Assembly: GCA_001604135.1 (NCBI GenBank)
Contig: LVAT01000007.1
Location: 1-64,000, forward strand
DNA length: 64,000 bases
Direction: 5' to 3'
Source: Clostridiales bacterium Firm_14
Lineage (GTDB): Bacteria > Bacillota > Clostridia > Saccharofermentanales > Saccharofermentanaceae
A program made the position numbers and the translations under genes. The notes beneath the pieces were generated by a model. It did no database searches. It saw nothing but the letters and a program-made list of their open reading frames with translations, and had not been told where the DNA came from. Of this stretch, positions 7,899-17,097 are shown piece by piece. Numbering within the stretch: the first letter of the stretch is position 1; each line of letters starts with the position of its first letter.

Positions 7899-9764
7899 AT
7901 GAATCCTGTTCAGGGCACACCTGTATATACAGCTGAGAAGTTCACGGACATCAGGGATTTGGTAGTCCGTACTTGCGATAAGTACTCTGAGCTTGATGCG
8001 TTTATTTTCAGACGTTCACCTAAGCTTTCTGAAGTTCACAGAAGCTTTTTCGAATACGGCAATGACATCAAGGGTCTTGCGACGTATATCCTCAACAGCA
8101 AATATGCCGGCGACAGACTTGCCGTAGTAGGCGAGAATGCGTATGAATGGTTCGTGGCTTATAACGCGATCCTTTCATCAAACGCTGTTGGTGTCCCTTT
8201 GGACAGAATGCTTCCTGAAGAAGAACTCATCCAGCTTCTCGTAAGATCCAGATCAAAGGTAATCTTCTACCATCACAAGCACCACAAGATGATGCTCTCG
8301 ATCGCCAAGAAGATCAAATCCGGCGAGCTCGACATCCCGCTCGAAAAGTTTGCGATCTTTTATAAAGACGGCCTTACGGGCAAGACTCCCGATGACACAT
8401 GGCCTGAAGATGACAATCGTTTTGTGGATATCTACGATCTCATCAAGGATGGTAACTTTTTAAGGGAAGCCGGAGATACGAAGTTCGAAGATACCGAGAT
8501 CGACGTAAGTGAGGCAAAGATCATCCTCTTTACTTCAGGTACGACTTCTATGAGTAAGGGCGTTCTGCTCTCACACTCGAATATCATGAGCAACGTTTAT
8601 TCGATCTCCCAGACGCTTGATGTAAGAAGAGGAGACAGGGCATTCTCGATCCTTCCGCTGCATCACACGTTTGAGAATACGTGCGACTTCTTCATCCTCT
8701 CATGCGGTGCCTGCATCTGCATGTGCGACGGCTTAAGATATATCGTCAAGAACATGGAGGAATGGAAGCCGGATGTATGTATTTCCGTTCCGCTCCTTTT
8801 CGAGAACATCTATTCGAAGATCGAAGACGGTATCAAGGCTTCCGGCAAGGAAAGACTCATTTCCATCGCAAGGCATGTTACAAGATTCCTCAAGAAGTGC
8901 GGACTTGATGTCAGACGCAATGTGTTCAAGGACATCCTTGATAAGCTCGGCGGAAACCTCCGCATGGTAGTAATCGGCGGCGCCGGAATCGACAAGAGAT
9001 ATATCGATGCTTTCACGGATTTCGGTCTCCAGTTCTATATGGGTTACGGCCTTACTGAGACTTCTCCGGTTATTTCAGTTACCAATGAAGTTTGCAATGT
9101 CCACGGTTCCGTCGGACGTCCTATGGCAGGCATTACAGTTGCTATCGATGCTGAAGGCAAGGGCCCTAAGGCAGTCGGTGAGATCCTTACAAAGTCTGAC
9201 TGCATCATGCTCGGATATTACGAGAATGAAGAGGCTACAAAGGAAGCAATCGACGCAGACGGCTGGTTCCATACAGGTGATATGGGCTTTATCGATAAGA
9301 CCGGCTCCATTCACATCACCGGCCGCGTTAAGTCCATGATCGTTCTTACGAACGGCAAGAAGGCTTTCCCTGAAGAGATCGAGGCAGTTCTTACCGAGAT
9401 CAAGGGTGTCTCAGAGGCATTTGTCTGGGGCAACCGCAATGAGCGTGACGCGATCGACATCTGCGCCAAGCTCCTTGTAAACCGCGCTGTTATCGGTGCT
9501 GAACTCGGCCTTCCCACAGAGGCAGAAGACAGCCAGATCGAGACATATCTCAGTGACAAGATGCATGAGGCCAACCACAAGATGCCTCAATATAAGATCG
9601 TCCGCAATTATGTATTCTCTGAAGAAGACATGATCAAGACGACAACTCTTAAGATCAAGCGTCCCAAGGAGCAGGAGCATATCGAATCCCGCCTTGCCGA
9701 GTTAGGTTACACGATGAACGCAGTAAACGGCAAGAACTTCGATAAGCTGATCAAATCGAACTAA
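7899..9764 (+). CDS. AMP-forming long-chain fatty acid-CoA ligase family protein
   Basis: A 621-residue member of the adenylate-forming (ANL) superfamily that activates a carboxylate with ATP, usually to an acyl-CoA. The P-loop-like motif FTSGTTSMSKG starts at residue 211, GYGLTETSP is at 382-390, and GWFHTGDMG with the ATP-ribose Asp (D461) is near 456-464. The hinge and C-terminal lid (ITGRVKSMIVLTNGKKAFPEEIE) are present and the length is normal for FadD15-like ligases. GGAGG lies before the ATG. The next gene follows after nine bases. A long-chain fatty acid is the likely substrate, not proven. Confidence 0.9.
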   Translation: MNPVQGTPVYTAEKFTDIRDLVVRTCDKYSELDAFIFRRSPKLSEVHRSFFEYGNDIKGLATYILNSKYAGDRLAVVGENAYEWFVAYNAILSSNAVGVPLDRMLPEEELIQLLVRSRSKVIFYHHKHHKMMLSIAKKIKSGELDIPLEKFAIFYKDGLTGKTPDDTWPEDDNRFVDIYDLIKDGNFLREAGDTKFEDTEIDVSEAKIILFTSGTTSMSKGVLLSHSNIMSNVYSISQTLDVRRGDRAFSILPLHHTFENTCDFFILSCGACICMCDGLRYIVKNMEEWKPDVCISVPLLFENIYSKIEDGIKASGKERLISIARHVTRFLKKCGLDVRRNVFKDILDKLGGNLRMVVIGGAGIDKRYIDAFTDFGLQFYMGYGLTETSPVISVTNEVCNVHGSVGRPMAGITVAIDAEGKGPKAVGEILTKSDCIMLGYYENEEATKEAIDADGWFHTGDMGFIDKTGSIHITGRVKSMIVLTNGKKAFPEEIEAVLTEIKGVSEAFVWGNRNERDAIDICAKLLVNRAVIGAELGLPTEAEDSQIETYLSDKMHEANHKMPQYKIVRNYVFSEEDMIKTTTLKIKRPKEQEHIESRLAELGYTMNAVNGKNFDKLIKSN

Positions 9765-9773
9765 AGGATCTCT

Positions 9774-10496
9774 ATGGCCTCTGTCCATAAACTCGTTCTC
9801 GGGTCACGTGAAGTCACGGTCGAATTCGAACGCAAGAGAGTTAGGAACATCAACGTCCGCGTAAGGCGCGACGGCACCTTGTACTGTTCGCTCCCATACT
9901 ACGCTTCGGTCAGGGAGGCAGAGGCCTTCATAATCTCCAAGCAGGACTATCTTCTGAAGTCATTGGATTCGGTTATTGAGGACGAGAAGACCAAGAGCCT
10001 GTCGAGGCAGTATGTCGACGGCGAGATCTTCACTGTGCTTGGGAAACCTTATGTCCTTAAGGTTTTGGAGAGCTCGAAAAACCTTTGCCGCGCAGAAGAC
10101 GGCCTCATTACTCTCGAAGTGACAGATACTTCGGACTACCGCACCAAATACATGACCTACGAGAAGTGGAGAAGGCGCTGCATAAAGAGCGTGATCGTTG
10201 ATCTGTGCAATGAGATGTATCCCTTGTTCGAACGCCGCGGCGTTGCTGCGCCTAAGAAGATCACGCTCGGTGAATATAAATCTTTCTGGGGCGAATGCTT
10301 TGCAAAAAGGGGCGAGCTCAAGTTCAGCTACAGGCTTTTCGAGAAGGACAGGGCGGTCATAAGATATGTCGTCGTCCACGAATTTGCACATTTCATAGAA
10401 CCCAATCACTCGAGCCGTTTCTGGGCTATTGTCGCTGAGATAATTCCTGATTATAAGGAACTCCGCAAGAGCCTGAATTCAAACAAAAAAAGATAA
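9774..10496 (+). CDS. YgjP-like (DUF45) zinc metallopeptidase-fold protein
   Basis: 240 residues. The C-terminal region has VVHEFAHFIEPNHSSRFW, that is an HExxH motif (H202, E203, H206) with a third ligand H212 as in the YgjP/WLM group. The upstream GEYKSFWGECFAKRGELKFSYRL segment and the N-terminal VRVRRDGTLYCSLPYYAS strand are also typical. E. coli YgjP has been linked to UTP pyrophosphatase activity, while the fold suggests a protease; function is open. The start lies nine bases after the ligase gene with a weak AAAGGA ribosome site. Confidence 0.87.
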   Translation: MASVHKLVLGSREVTVEFERKRVRNINVRVRRDGTLYCSLPYYASVREAEAFIISKQDYLLKSLDSVIEDEKTKSLSRQYVDGEIFTVLGKPYVLKVLESSKNLCRAEDGLITLEVTDTSDYRTKYMTYEKWRRRCIKSVIVDLCNEMYPLFERRGVAAPKKITLGEYKSFWGECFAKRGELKFSYRLFEKDRAVIRYVVVHEFAHFIEPNHSSRFWAIVAEIIPDYKELRKSLNSNKKR

Positions 10497-10520
10497 TCTG
10501 TTTAACTCAAAACATTTCTA

Positions 10521-10655
10521 ATAAGTTATATTTTCTCGCTTCGCTCGAATATAACTTATAATTCGCAACCCTTGCGAGCAAGTTGCTCATAAGTTATATT
10601 TCTCGCTTCGCTCGAATATAACTTATAATTCGCAACCCTTGCGAGCAAGTTGCTC
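10521..10655. repeat. Tandem 68/67-base repeat, each unit with two inverted repeats
   Basis: Two nearly identical units (10521-10588 and 10589-10655, differing by one T) are followed by a partial third copy of the first 10 bases. Each unit contains a palindrome: AAGTTATATT and AATATAACTT around the core CTCGCTTCGCTCG, then a GC-rich piece with GCAACCCTTGCGAGCAAGTTGC-like pairing. Each unit could therefore form a long hairpin in RNA or a cruciform. It lies directly upstream of the helicase-nuclease gene; a TATAAT at 10666-10671 just after it may be that gene's -10 box. Confidence 0.9.
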
Positions 10656-10704
10656 ATAAATAAGTTATAATTATTTGATATAAGGCTATCAGGAGGCATC
10701 ACTT

Positions 10705-13700
10705 ATGGGTGAACTCAATCTCGAACGAAGCAATGTCAAATTCGATCTGTGGGAGCGTAAACTCCTTGACTTAAGTACCCGTAATTCACTTCTTAATCTG
10801 AGGATCAAAGGAACCAGCATTCCGCTGTTTGTTCCGGGCTGCGCAAAGATCGAAGATTATATCGCGCAGGAGAAGAATTTCTCCATCATTTCGCGCGGCG
10901 ACGAGGAAGAGGACGAAGAGGAAGAGACTTCAGAAGAAACTGAAGCTAAGGAAACTCCCGAAGCCATAAAGCCTGTTGAAGAAAATGCTGAGCCGACGCC
11001 CGTAGAGGCTTTGGCAGCTGAAGCCGAGAAGCCTGCAGAAGAAACTGAGAAGCCGCAAGAAGAGGCTGAGAAAGCCGAAGAAAAGCCTGAAGAGCCTGCT
11101 GATAAAGCACCTGAAGATAAGCCTGTTAAGGAAGCAGATACTGAAGCTTCCGCAGCGAAAGAACCTGCAAAGAAGAAAAAGATCAAGAAGATCCCTGCAA
11201 AGGATTATTCCCTTGAGGATCTTCCTAAGATCGACGAATTCCGTGAATACATTGAGAAGCAATATGAGAAGGGCGTACTTGTCTCATCACTGACAAATGC
11301 AGTGCTCGATAAGAATATCAAGACGCTTTACCGAGGTGCCAAGACTTCGATGGAAGAAAACGGCGCCAATACGTTGTTCCTTGCCTGCGGATTCTTAAAA
11401 TGGTACGAGAAGGACAGAAAGGATCCGTGCTACGCGCCGATCCTCCTGATCCCTGTAGAACTCGTTAAGAAGTTCGGCATCAAGTACACGATGAGAAGAA
11501 GAGACGAGGACGTCCAGTTCAACGTAACCGTTTCAGAGAAATTAAGACAGGACTTCAAGATCGATTTCGATTCGTTCAGCAAAGAGCTTCCCACTGATGA
11601 GAGCGGCGTTGATGTTCCGAAGATCTTCGAACAGATAAAGGAAGTCGTTAAGCCCCTTAAGACATGGGAAGTGATCGATGCGTGCGTTCTCGGATTGTTC
11701 TCATTCTCACAGTTCGTTATGTGGAATGACATGCACAGCCACAGAGATGAGATCGCTCAGAACAAGATCGTAAAAAGCCTTATCAACGGTCAGCTCGAAT
11801 GGGATTATGAAGACATCTCATCAACAGGCAAGGTTCCTGAAGAAGACGTTTATCTCCCCATCGTTGCAGATGCTTCACAGCTCGCTGCGATCAAGCGCGC
11901 GGGCGACGGAACGAGCTTCGTTCTCCACGGCCCTCCGGGAACGGGTAAATCACAGACTATCACATCGATAATCGCCAACTGTCTTGCCAATGGCAAGAAG
12001 GTTCTTTTCGCAGCTGAGAAGAAGGCAGCGCTGGACGTTGTATATAAGCGTCTGGAGAAGATCGGAATAGCGCCTTTCTGTCTGGAGCTTCACTCGAACA
12101 AAGTCCGTAAGAGCTATGTTCTTGACCAGCTTAAGATAGCAAGTGAAGTAAGCCTTAAGGCTAAGGGCGAAGGCGATTACAATAAGGCGTTGGAAGACAT
12201 CGCAGCGAAGAGAAGGGAACTCGATAAGTATGTTAATGAGCTCCACATCAAGCGCGGCTGCGGTATGTCTTTATATGAGCTCATCAATGTTTATGCGAGC
12301 AACCAGACAGCTCCTGAGTGCGGTGCATTTGACGAGGGCTTTGTCAATGAACTCACATCTGACAGAGTTAAGGAGATCGAGTCTTCGTTAGGCGAACTCG
12401 TTGCATCTTCGACTCATCTTAACGGCAAGCTCCCGTTCGTCAGATCATCCGCTTATTCACAGGATGCGAAGAGCAAGCTTCCTTTGCTGGTCGACGGTTT
12501 TGTTAAGGCTTACGATGAATTTGCTGCAGGCGTTGATGCTTTCGACGCGCTCCTTGCACAGAACAACTGCCGTATTCCTGGCGAGCCCAAGACAATAGGA
12601 AGGATCGCAGGATTAAGTTCCTGCAGCGCTCTTATCGCGAAGATCAAGGGACTCAATCTTCCTAAGGGCTTGATCTGCTGCGATGACACCGAGAGTGCTT
12701 ATCTTACTGTCAGAGATACTATCGTAAGCTGCAAGGATGCGATCGCAAAGCGCGATGCGATCCTTACCGTATACCAGCCCGGTTTCCTTGAGCTCGACGG
12801 CGCGGCTCTCCTTAGCGAGATCATTACTGCCAAGGCGAAGAATGCTCTCGTCAGAGGAATGGCTGAGAATGCAGTCTACAAGAAAGTAAAGGCATACGAC
12901 ATAAAGGGCAACCGTAAGGAAGTTCTGGAGCAGGATTTCAAGCTCCTTTCCGATTACAAGACTTCGGTTCAGAATGCCATGAACTACATAACTCTCGCGA
13001 GAGGTTATTTCGGTGAGCTCTATAATCCGGGCGCGGCTTTCCCCGGCTTTGACATCGCTTATTTCGAAACGATCAATGAGAATGCACACGCTGTATTTGC
13101 CGAGTTTGCTCCTTTTGATCCTACCGGATCACTTCGAAAACTCATCGGCAGCGGTGACGTCCTTGTTACTGATGCGGCTAATGCTTTCAATACCAAGTCT
13201 GATGCGTACAAGGCTTCTTATGACGAGCTTAATGCAACATACGGACTTGAGTATGGTGCATTTGAACCTGCTGCAGCTCTCCTTGAGACAAAGAAGCAGA
13301 TGGCTGAGACTCTTAAGGCTGACAGCGATTTCTTAAGAGACAGGATGCAGTTCAATCTCATGGCTTCCAAGTGCAGCCAGTATAAGATATCGAATCTTGT
13401 TACGGGTTACGGTACGGGCATGATAACAGGTGATGAGATCACCGGCTCTTTCCGTAAGGGATACAGCGCAATGCTCATATCCATGATAATCGACAACTCT
13501 GAAGTCTTAAGAACATTCTCTGGACTTGTTTTCGAGCAGAAGATAAGCGAGCTCTCAAAGGTAAACGATGATTTCGAGAAGCTCACGAGACAGGAGATCT
13601 ACTTAAAGATCGCAAGGAACCTTCCTGACTTAAGTAAGGATGCGAATGTATCTTCAGCGCTGGGAATCCTGCAGCATGCAATAAAGGCAGGCGGCAGGGG

Positions 13701-15888
13701 CGTATCTATCAGAACGCTCTTTACGCAGATCGGAGAGCTCATTTTAAAGCTCTGTCCGTGCGTGCTCATGAGCCCTCTGTCATGTGCGCAGTTCTTAGAT
13801 CCCGATAAGTGCGGAATGTTCGACATCGTCGTATTCGACGAGGCTTCACAGCTTCCCACATGTAAGGCAATCGGTGTTATCGCGAGAGGTAAGGAAGCCG
13901 TTATCGTAGGCGACCCTAAGCAGATGCCGCCTACGTCATTCTTTATGGAACAGGTAGATGACGGCGATGATGATTTCGAGACAGATGACTTGGAGAGCAT
14001 CCTCGATGACTGCCTTGCAATCTCAATGCCTCAGATGTTCCTCGCATGGCACTACAGAAGCCGTCACGAGAGCCTTATCACATTCTCCAACAAGGCATTC
14101 TACGATGGAAGGCTCTTCACATTCCCGTCGCCTGACGACAGGATGTCGAAGGTTACCATGGTTGACTGTGCAGGTTCATTCGATTCCGGCAAGACCAGAA
14201 CGAATAAGATCGAGGCACAGGCCGTGCTCGATGAGATCATCAAGAGAGCTCACGATCCCGAACTGTCGAAATTCAGCGTCGGCGTAGTTACGTTCAATAT
14301 CCAGCAGCAATCCCTGATAGAAGACCTCCTGGACGAAGCAGCAAGCAAGGATCCTGTTCTCGAGAAATGGGCATTCGGAAGCGAAGAACCCATATTCGTC
14401 AAGAACCTGGAGAACGTTCAGGGTGATGAGCGTGACGTTATCCTGTTCTCGATAGGATACGGCAAGGACGAGACAGGCAAGCTCATTATGAACTTCGGTC
14501 CTTTGAACAGGGACGGCGGATGGAGAAGACTTAACGTTGCAGTTACAAGATCAAGAATTGAGATGAAGGTATTCTCCTCCATGTCACCTGAAGAGATCCG
14601 CATCAACGAGACGGCATCTGAAGGCGTCAAGGCATTTAAGAGATTCCTCCAGTATGCATCAGGCAGCACTATCTGGGATCAGGATATCGCCAATACAGGC
14701 AGTTCATCAGACAGTTCCGGCACGCCGCTTATTGACCGTGATGCTTCATTTACCGGTATCGCAGATGATATCTGCGCGAGGTTTAAGGCGATAGGTTACG
14801 ACACTGACAAGGGTGTAGGTAAGTCAGGATTTAAGATCGACATCGGCGTCGTATCACCTGAGAAGGACGGCACATACTGCCTCGGTATCCTCTTGGACGG
14901 TCCTGTCTATGCGAAGTCAGGCACGACAACATCAAGAGAAGTATCCCAGATGTCGATGCTTAAGGGCTTCGGCTGGAATATCGTAAGGATATGGTCTCTT
15001 GAATGGTGGGAGAATCCTGACAAGGTATTCGATAAGCTCGTTGCGATAATTGAAGACGCCAAGAAGAAAGAAGAGGAACCTTCAGAAGAAGATCCTGCCG
15101 TGGAGCCTTCGGAGGGCGCAGAAACACCTTCAGAGGAAGCAATTGAGGAACCTGAAGAAGAGGGCAGATCTGACCCTCAGGTGACGATCTACGGAGTCAC
15201 ACCGGAAGAAGAAACAGACGGATCGGAAGATCAGGCTCAAAAAAAAACTGACGACATAAGGTCAGACGGATCTCCTGAATCAGTCTATAAAGCATCTGAC
15301 ATCAAGCCCAGGAAACTGACGGCTGCTGAATTCTGCGATCCGAGGAATACACCTCATCTTCAGCAATGGGTCGTATCAATCGTCGACCAGGAGTCTCCTG
15401 TAAGTTCTGATGTCCTCGCTAAAGAACTGATCACTCTTGCGGGAATCGCTAAGATGACGCCTAAGCTCCGTGAAAGGTGCTCTTATCTCATCAAGAGCAT
15501 TGAAAAGAGTGCGAAGATACATTACACGGCTCAGAAACTGGACCTTGCTTCCGAGGACGATAACGATGAAGTCATCTTCCTTTGGAAGGACGGAACCGAG
15601 ATAGGCAAGGTAATGGATAATTACCGCATCCCTCAGGAAGGCGAGAAGCCAAGAAAGGCCTGTGACATTCCGGTTCAGGAAGCAGCGTGCGCTTCAAGGT
15701 ATCTCGCGGTATCCCAGTACGGAATGCCTTATGAGAGCCTCATAGTGGAGACTGCAAAGGCAATGGGATTATCGAGAGCTCCGGCCGATTCAGATAATTA
15801 CAAGCTCGGAAAGAGAGCAGTTGATTATTGTATCCGCCAGCAGCTTCTGGTATTAGACGATGACGGCTTCGTCAAAGGAACAGAATGA
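10705..15888 (+). CDS. DUF4011 SF1 helicase with PD-(D/E)xK nuclease and DUF3320 domains
   Basis: A 1727-residue protein. The N-terminal LWERKLLDLSTRNSLLNLRI is the DUF4011 signature. Residues about 73-160 are an acidic Glu/Pro/Lys-rich insert. A superfamily-1 helicase core follows: Walker A GPPGTGKS at 409-416, Walker B FDEAS with D1045-E1046, VGDPKQMPPTSFF, HYRSRHESLI, and motif V/VI stretches VQGDERDVI and NVAVTRSR. Residues about 1375-1440 look like a Vsr/MTES_1575-type nuclease (D1379, LLDG at 1396-1399, GWNIVRIWSLEWW). A second acidic linker precedes a DUF3320-like C-terminus (DNYKLGKRAVDYCIRQQLLV). Related DUF4011 helicase-nuclease proteins are often placed among candidate defence genes; here it is a single gene with no partner. 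AGGAGG lies before the ATG. Confidence 0.87.
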   Translation: MGELNLERSNVKFDLWERKLLDLSTRNSLLNLRIKGTSIPLFVPGCAKIEDYIAQEKNFSIISRGDEEEDEEEETSEETEAKETPEAIKPVEENAEPTPVEALAAEAEKPAEETEKPQEEAEKAEEKPEEPADKAPEDKPVKEADTEASAAKEPAKKKKIKKIPAKDYSLEDLPKIDEFREYIEKQYEKGVLVSSLTNAVLDKNIKTLYRGAKTSMEENGANTLFLACGFLKWYEKDRKDPCYAPILLIPVELVKKFGIKYTMRRRDEDVQFNVTVSEKLRQDFKIDFDSFSKELPTDESGVDVPKIFEQIKEVVKPLKTWEVIDACVLGLFSFSQFVMWNDMHSHRDEIAQNKIVKSLINGQLEWDYEDISSTGKVPEEDVYLPIVADASQLAAIKRAGDGTSFVLHGPPGTGKSQTITSIIANCLANGKKVLFAAEKKAALDVVYKRLEKIGIAPFCLELHSNKVRKSYVLDQLKIASEVSLKAKGEGDYNKALEDIAAKRRELDKYVNELHIKRGCGMSLYELINVYASNQTAPECGAFDEGFVNELTSDRVKEIESSLGELVASSTHLNGKLPFVRSSAYSQDAKSKLPLLVDGFVKAYDEFAAGVDAFDALLAQNNCRIPGEPKTIGRIAGLSSCSALIAKIKGLNLPKGLICCDDTESAYLTVRDTIVSCKDAIAKRDAILTVYQPGFLELDGAALLSEIITAKAKNALVRGMAENAVYKKVKAYDIKGNRKEVLEQDFKLLSDYKTSVQNAMNYITLARGYFGELYNPGAAFPGFDIAYFETINENAHAVFAEFAPFDPTGSLRKLIGSGDVLVTDAANAFNTKSDAYKASYDELNATYGLEYGAFEPAAALLETKKQMAETLKADSDFLRDRMQFNLMASKCSQYKISNLVTGYGTGMITGDEITGSFRKGYSAMLISMIIDNSEVLRTFSGLVFEQKISELSKVNDDFEKLTRQEIYLKIARNLPDLSKDANVSSALGILQHAIKAGGRGVSIRTLFTQIGELILKLCPCVLMSPLSCAQFLDPDKCGMFDIVVFDEASQLPTCKAIGVIARGKEAVIVGDPKQMPPTSFFMEQVDDGDDDFETDDLESILDDCLAISMPQMFLAWHYRSRHESLITFSNKAFYDGRLFTFPSPDDRMSKVTMVDCAGSFDSGKTRTNKIEAQAVLDEIIKRAHDPELSKFSVGVVTFNIQQQSLIEDLLDEAASKDPVLEKWAFGSEEPIFVKNLENVQGDERDVILFSIGYGKDETGKLIMNFGPLNRDGGWRRLNVAVTRSRIEMKVFSSMSPEEIRINETASEGVKAFKRFLQYASGSTIWDQDIANTGSSSDSSGTPLIDRDASFTGIADDICARFKAIGYDTDKGVGKSGFKIDIGVVSPEKDGTYCLGILLDGPVYAKSGTTTSREVSQMSMLKGFGWNIVRIWSLEWWENPDKVFDKLVAIIEDAKKKEEEPSEEDPAVEPSEGAETPSEEAIEEPEEEGRSDPQVTIYGVTPEEETDGSEDQAQKKTDDIRSDGSPESVYKASDIKPRKLTAAEFCDPRNTPHLQQWVVSIVDQESPVSSDVLAKELITLAGIAKMTPKLRERCSYLIKSIEKSAKIHYTAQKLDLASEDDNDEVIFLWKDGTEIGKVMDNYRIPQEGEKPRKACDIPVQEAACASRYLAVSQYGMPYESLIVETAKAMGLSRAPADSDNYKLGKRAVDYCIRQQLLVLDDDGFVKGTE

Positions 15889-15922
15889 CATCGGTTGGAC
15901 GGGCATAATGATGTCATTCATG

Positions 15923-15931
15923 TGGTATAAT
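15923..15931 (+). promoter_or_regulatory. Extended -10 promoter placed for a leaderless transcript
   Basis: TGGTATAAT is an extended -10 box (TG at 15923, TATAAT at 15926-15931). The next start codon is at 15940, only eight bases after the box, which is about where transcription would begin. No ribosome-binding sequence lies between them. Confidence 0.5.
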
Positions 15932-15939
15932 CTCGTAGA

Positions 15940-16521
15940 ATGGGTGAAGAAGAAAACAATATATCTTTGAATAAGAGCACTAGCCAGCTGCCGATTTATG
16001 AGAGGCCGGGAAGACTTGATCCCGACCGCCATATTCCAATGGATAAGCGCAGCAGGGTAGATGTTAACATCCATTACGATGACAGCCGTAAGGGCTATTT
16101 CAAAGATTCCGATACTCCCGAATTTACCGAGCAGTCTGCCAATGCCATGGATCCTTTCGAGGATACTGCATTGTTATATGGCGATGTTAAGCCTAAGGTC
16201 GTAGGTGTCAGGACAGGCGCTCCGAAGATGGAAAGCAAGATATTCGTTCCGGAACTCGATACCAAGGAAGTAAGGGAGAAGATCAGAAAGCCCGTTGTAC
16301 AGGAGCCAGAGCAGCCTGTCTATATTGCCGAAGAAGACAAAGCCGCAGCTTCAGAATATATTGCTGATGCATTCAGCGGCGTTGAGACTGAAGAAAAAGC
16401 GGAAAGCAAAAAGCATTCTGCGCCGCTCGTTGATATCGCAAGACTTAAGATGTATGTTCTTCTCCTGGGCGTAGTCGTAGTGCTCGAAGTAGCAGGCATC
16501 GCCCTGCTGGTAATGCTTTGA
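15940..16521 (+). CDS. Hypothetical protein with one C-terminal membrane helix
   Basis: 193 residues. Residues 1-160 are polar, acidic and low in hydrophobics, so probably disordered; residues about 170-193 form one membrane helix (YVLLLGVVVVLEVAGIALLVML) that ends the protein, giving a tail-anchored layout with the bulk in the cytoplasm. No family is recognised. The start has no Shine-Dalgarno sequence and lies just after a TATAAT box; it may be translated from a leaderless mRNA. The frame is long and its codon use resembles neighbours, so I take it as a gene. Confidence 0.7.
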   Translation: MGEEENNISLNKSTSQLPIYERPGRLDPDRHIPMDKRSRVDVNIHYDDSRKGYFKDSDTPEFTEQSANAMDPFEDTALLYGDVKPKVVGVRTGAPKMESKIFVPELDTKEVREKIRKPVVQEPEQPVYIAEEDKAAASEYIADAFSGVETEEKAESKKHSAPLVDIARLKMYVLLLGVVVVLEVAGIALLVML

Positions 16522-16545
16522 TCCTTTTCTGATTTGCTTAAGAGA

Positions 16546-16980
16546 TTACAGAGGCAGACGGTCGGTCTCGTCTTCGGTAAAAACAGGTATCCCGTTATTG
16601 ATAAGCAGTTCTGCGGTAACTCCGTTGCCTTCGCATTTGCCGCCGGAGAATGTACCATCATAGATCACGCCTTTTCCGCATGAGGGACTGTTTGCCTTGA
16701 GAATGGCAAAGTCGGCATTCATGAGTTTTGCGAGGTAGAGGGCTGTCTCAGCACCTTTCTTGTATTCAGCAGTTACATCGGTGCCGTCTCTCATCATGAC
16801 TTTGTCGCCGACCCTCTCGGAGGGGGTGCGGGGTGTTGGAAGGCCGCCGGCCTGTTCGGGACAGACGGGAATAAGGGTATGTTCTTTGCCGAGTTCGATT
16901 ACTTTCCGGCAGGGGCAGGCATCGCCCTTATATCTGCATTCGATTCCTAAAAGACAAGCACTGACAAGAATTTTAGACAT
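16546..16980 (-). CDS. DUF523 family protein
   Basis: 144 residues with the DUF523 signature: MSKILVSACLLGIECRYKG, then PVCPEQAGGLPTPRTPSE, and ILKANSPSCGKGVIYDGTFSG. Conserved cysteines (C9, C15, C22, C24, C39 and the SPSCG Cys) suggest metal or Fe-S binding. Function is unknown; the family is widespread in anaerobes. A ribosome site GGGAGAT precedes the ATG on the minus strand. It converges with the membrane protein gene at 15940-16521 with 24 bases between and no clear terminator. Confidence 0.88.
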   Translation of the reverse strand: MSKILVSACLLGIECRYKGDACPCRKVIELGKEHTLIPVCPEQAGGLPTPRTPSERVGDKVMMRDGTDVTAEYKKGAETALYLAKLMNADFAILKANSPSCGKGVIYDGTFSGGKCEGNGVTAELLINNGIPVFTEDETDRLPL

Positions 16981-17047
16981 TTTGATCTCCCGAAAAATAA
17001 ATTACAAATATGTTACATTAGCTATTTATTAAACTTGTTTTTTTTAT

Positions 17048-17053
17048 TATAAT
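17048..17053 (+). promoter_or_regulatory. -10 box of the uracil salvage operon
   Basis: A perfect TATAAT lies 44 bases before the first upp start within a T-rich run (17030-17056). No good -35 hexamer is found at the normal distance. No uracil-responsive attenuator was recognised in the short leader. Confidence 0.45.
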
Positions 17054-17097
17054 TTTCCCAATGTGAGTTTGGCAATTCTTTTATGAAGGTGGAAATT

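Noticed and set aside
10521-10655. CRISPR-like repeat array
   Set aside because: Only two adjacent copies with no unique spacers between them; the units are tandem and palindromic, and no cas gene is near.
10857-11262. Two minus-strand Ser- and Leu/Phe-rich frames
   Set aside because: Antisense shadows of the Glu/Pro/Lys-rich insert in the helicase gene; no ribosome sites or homology.
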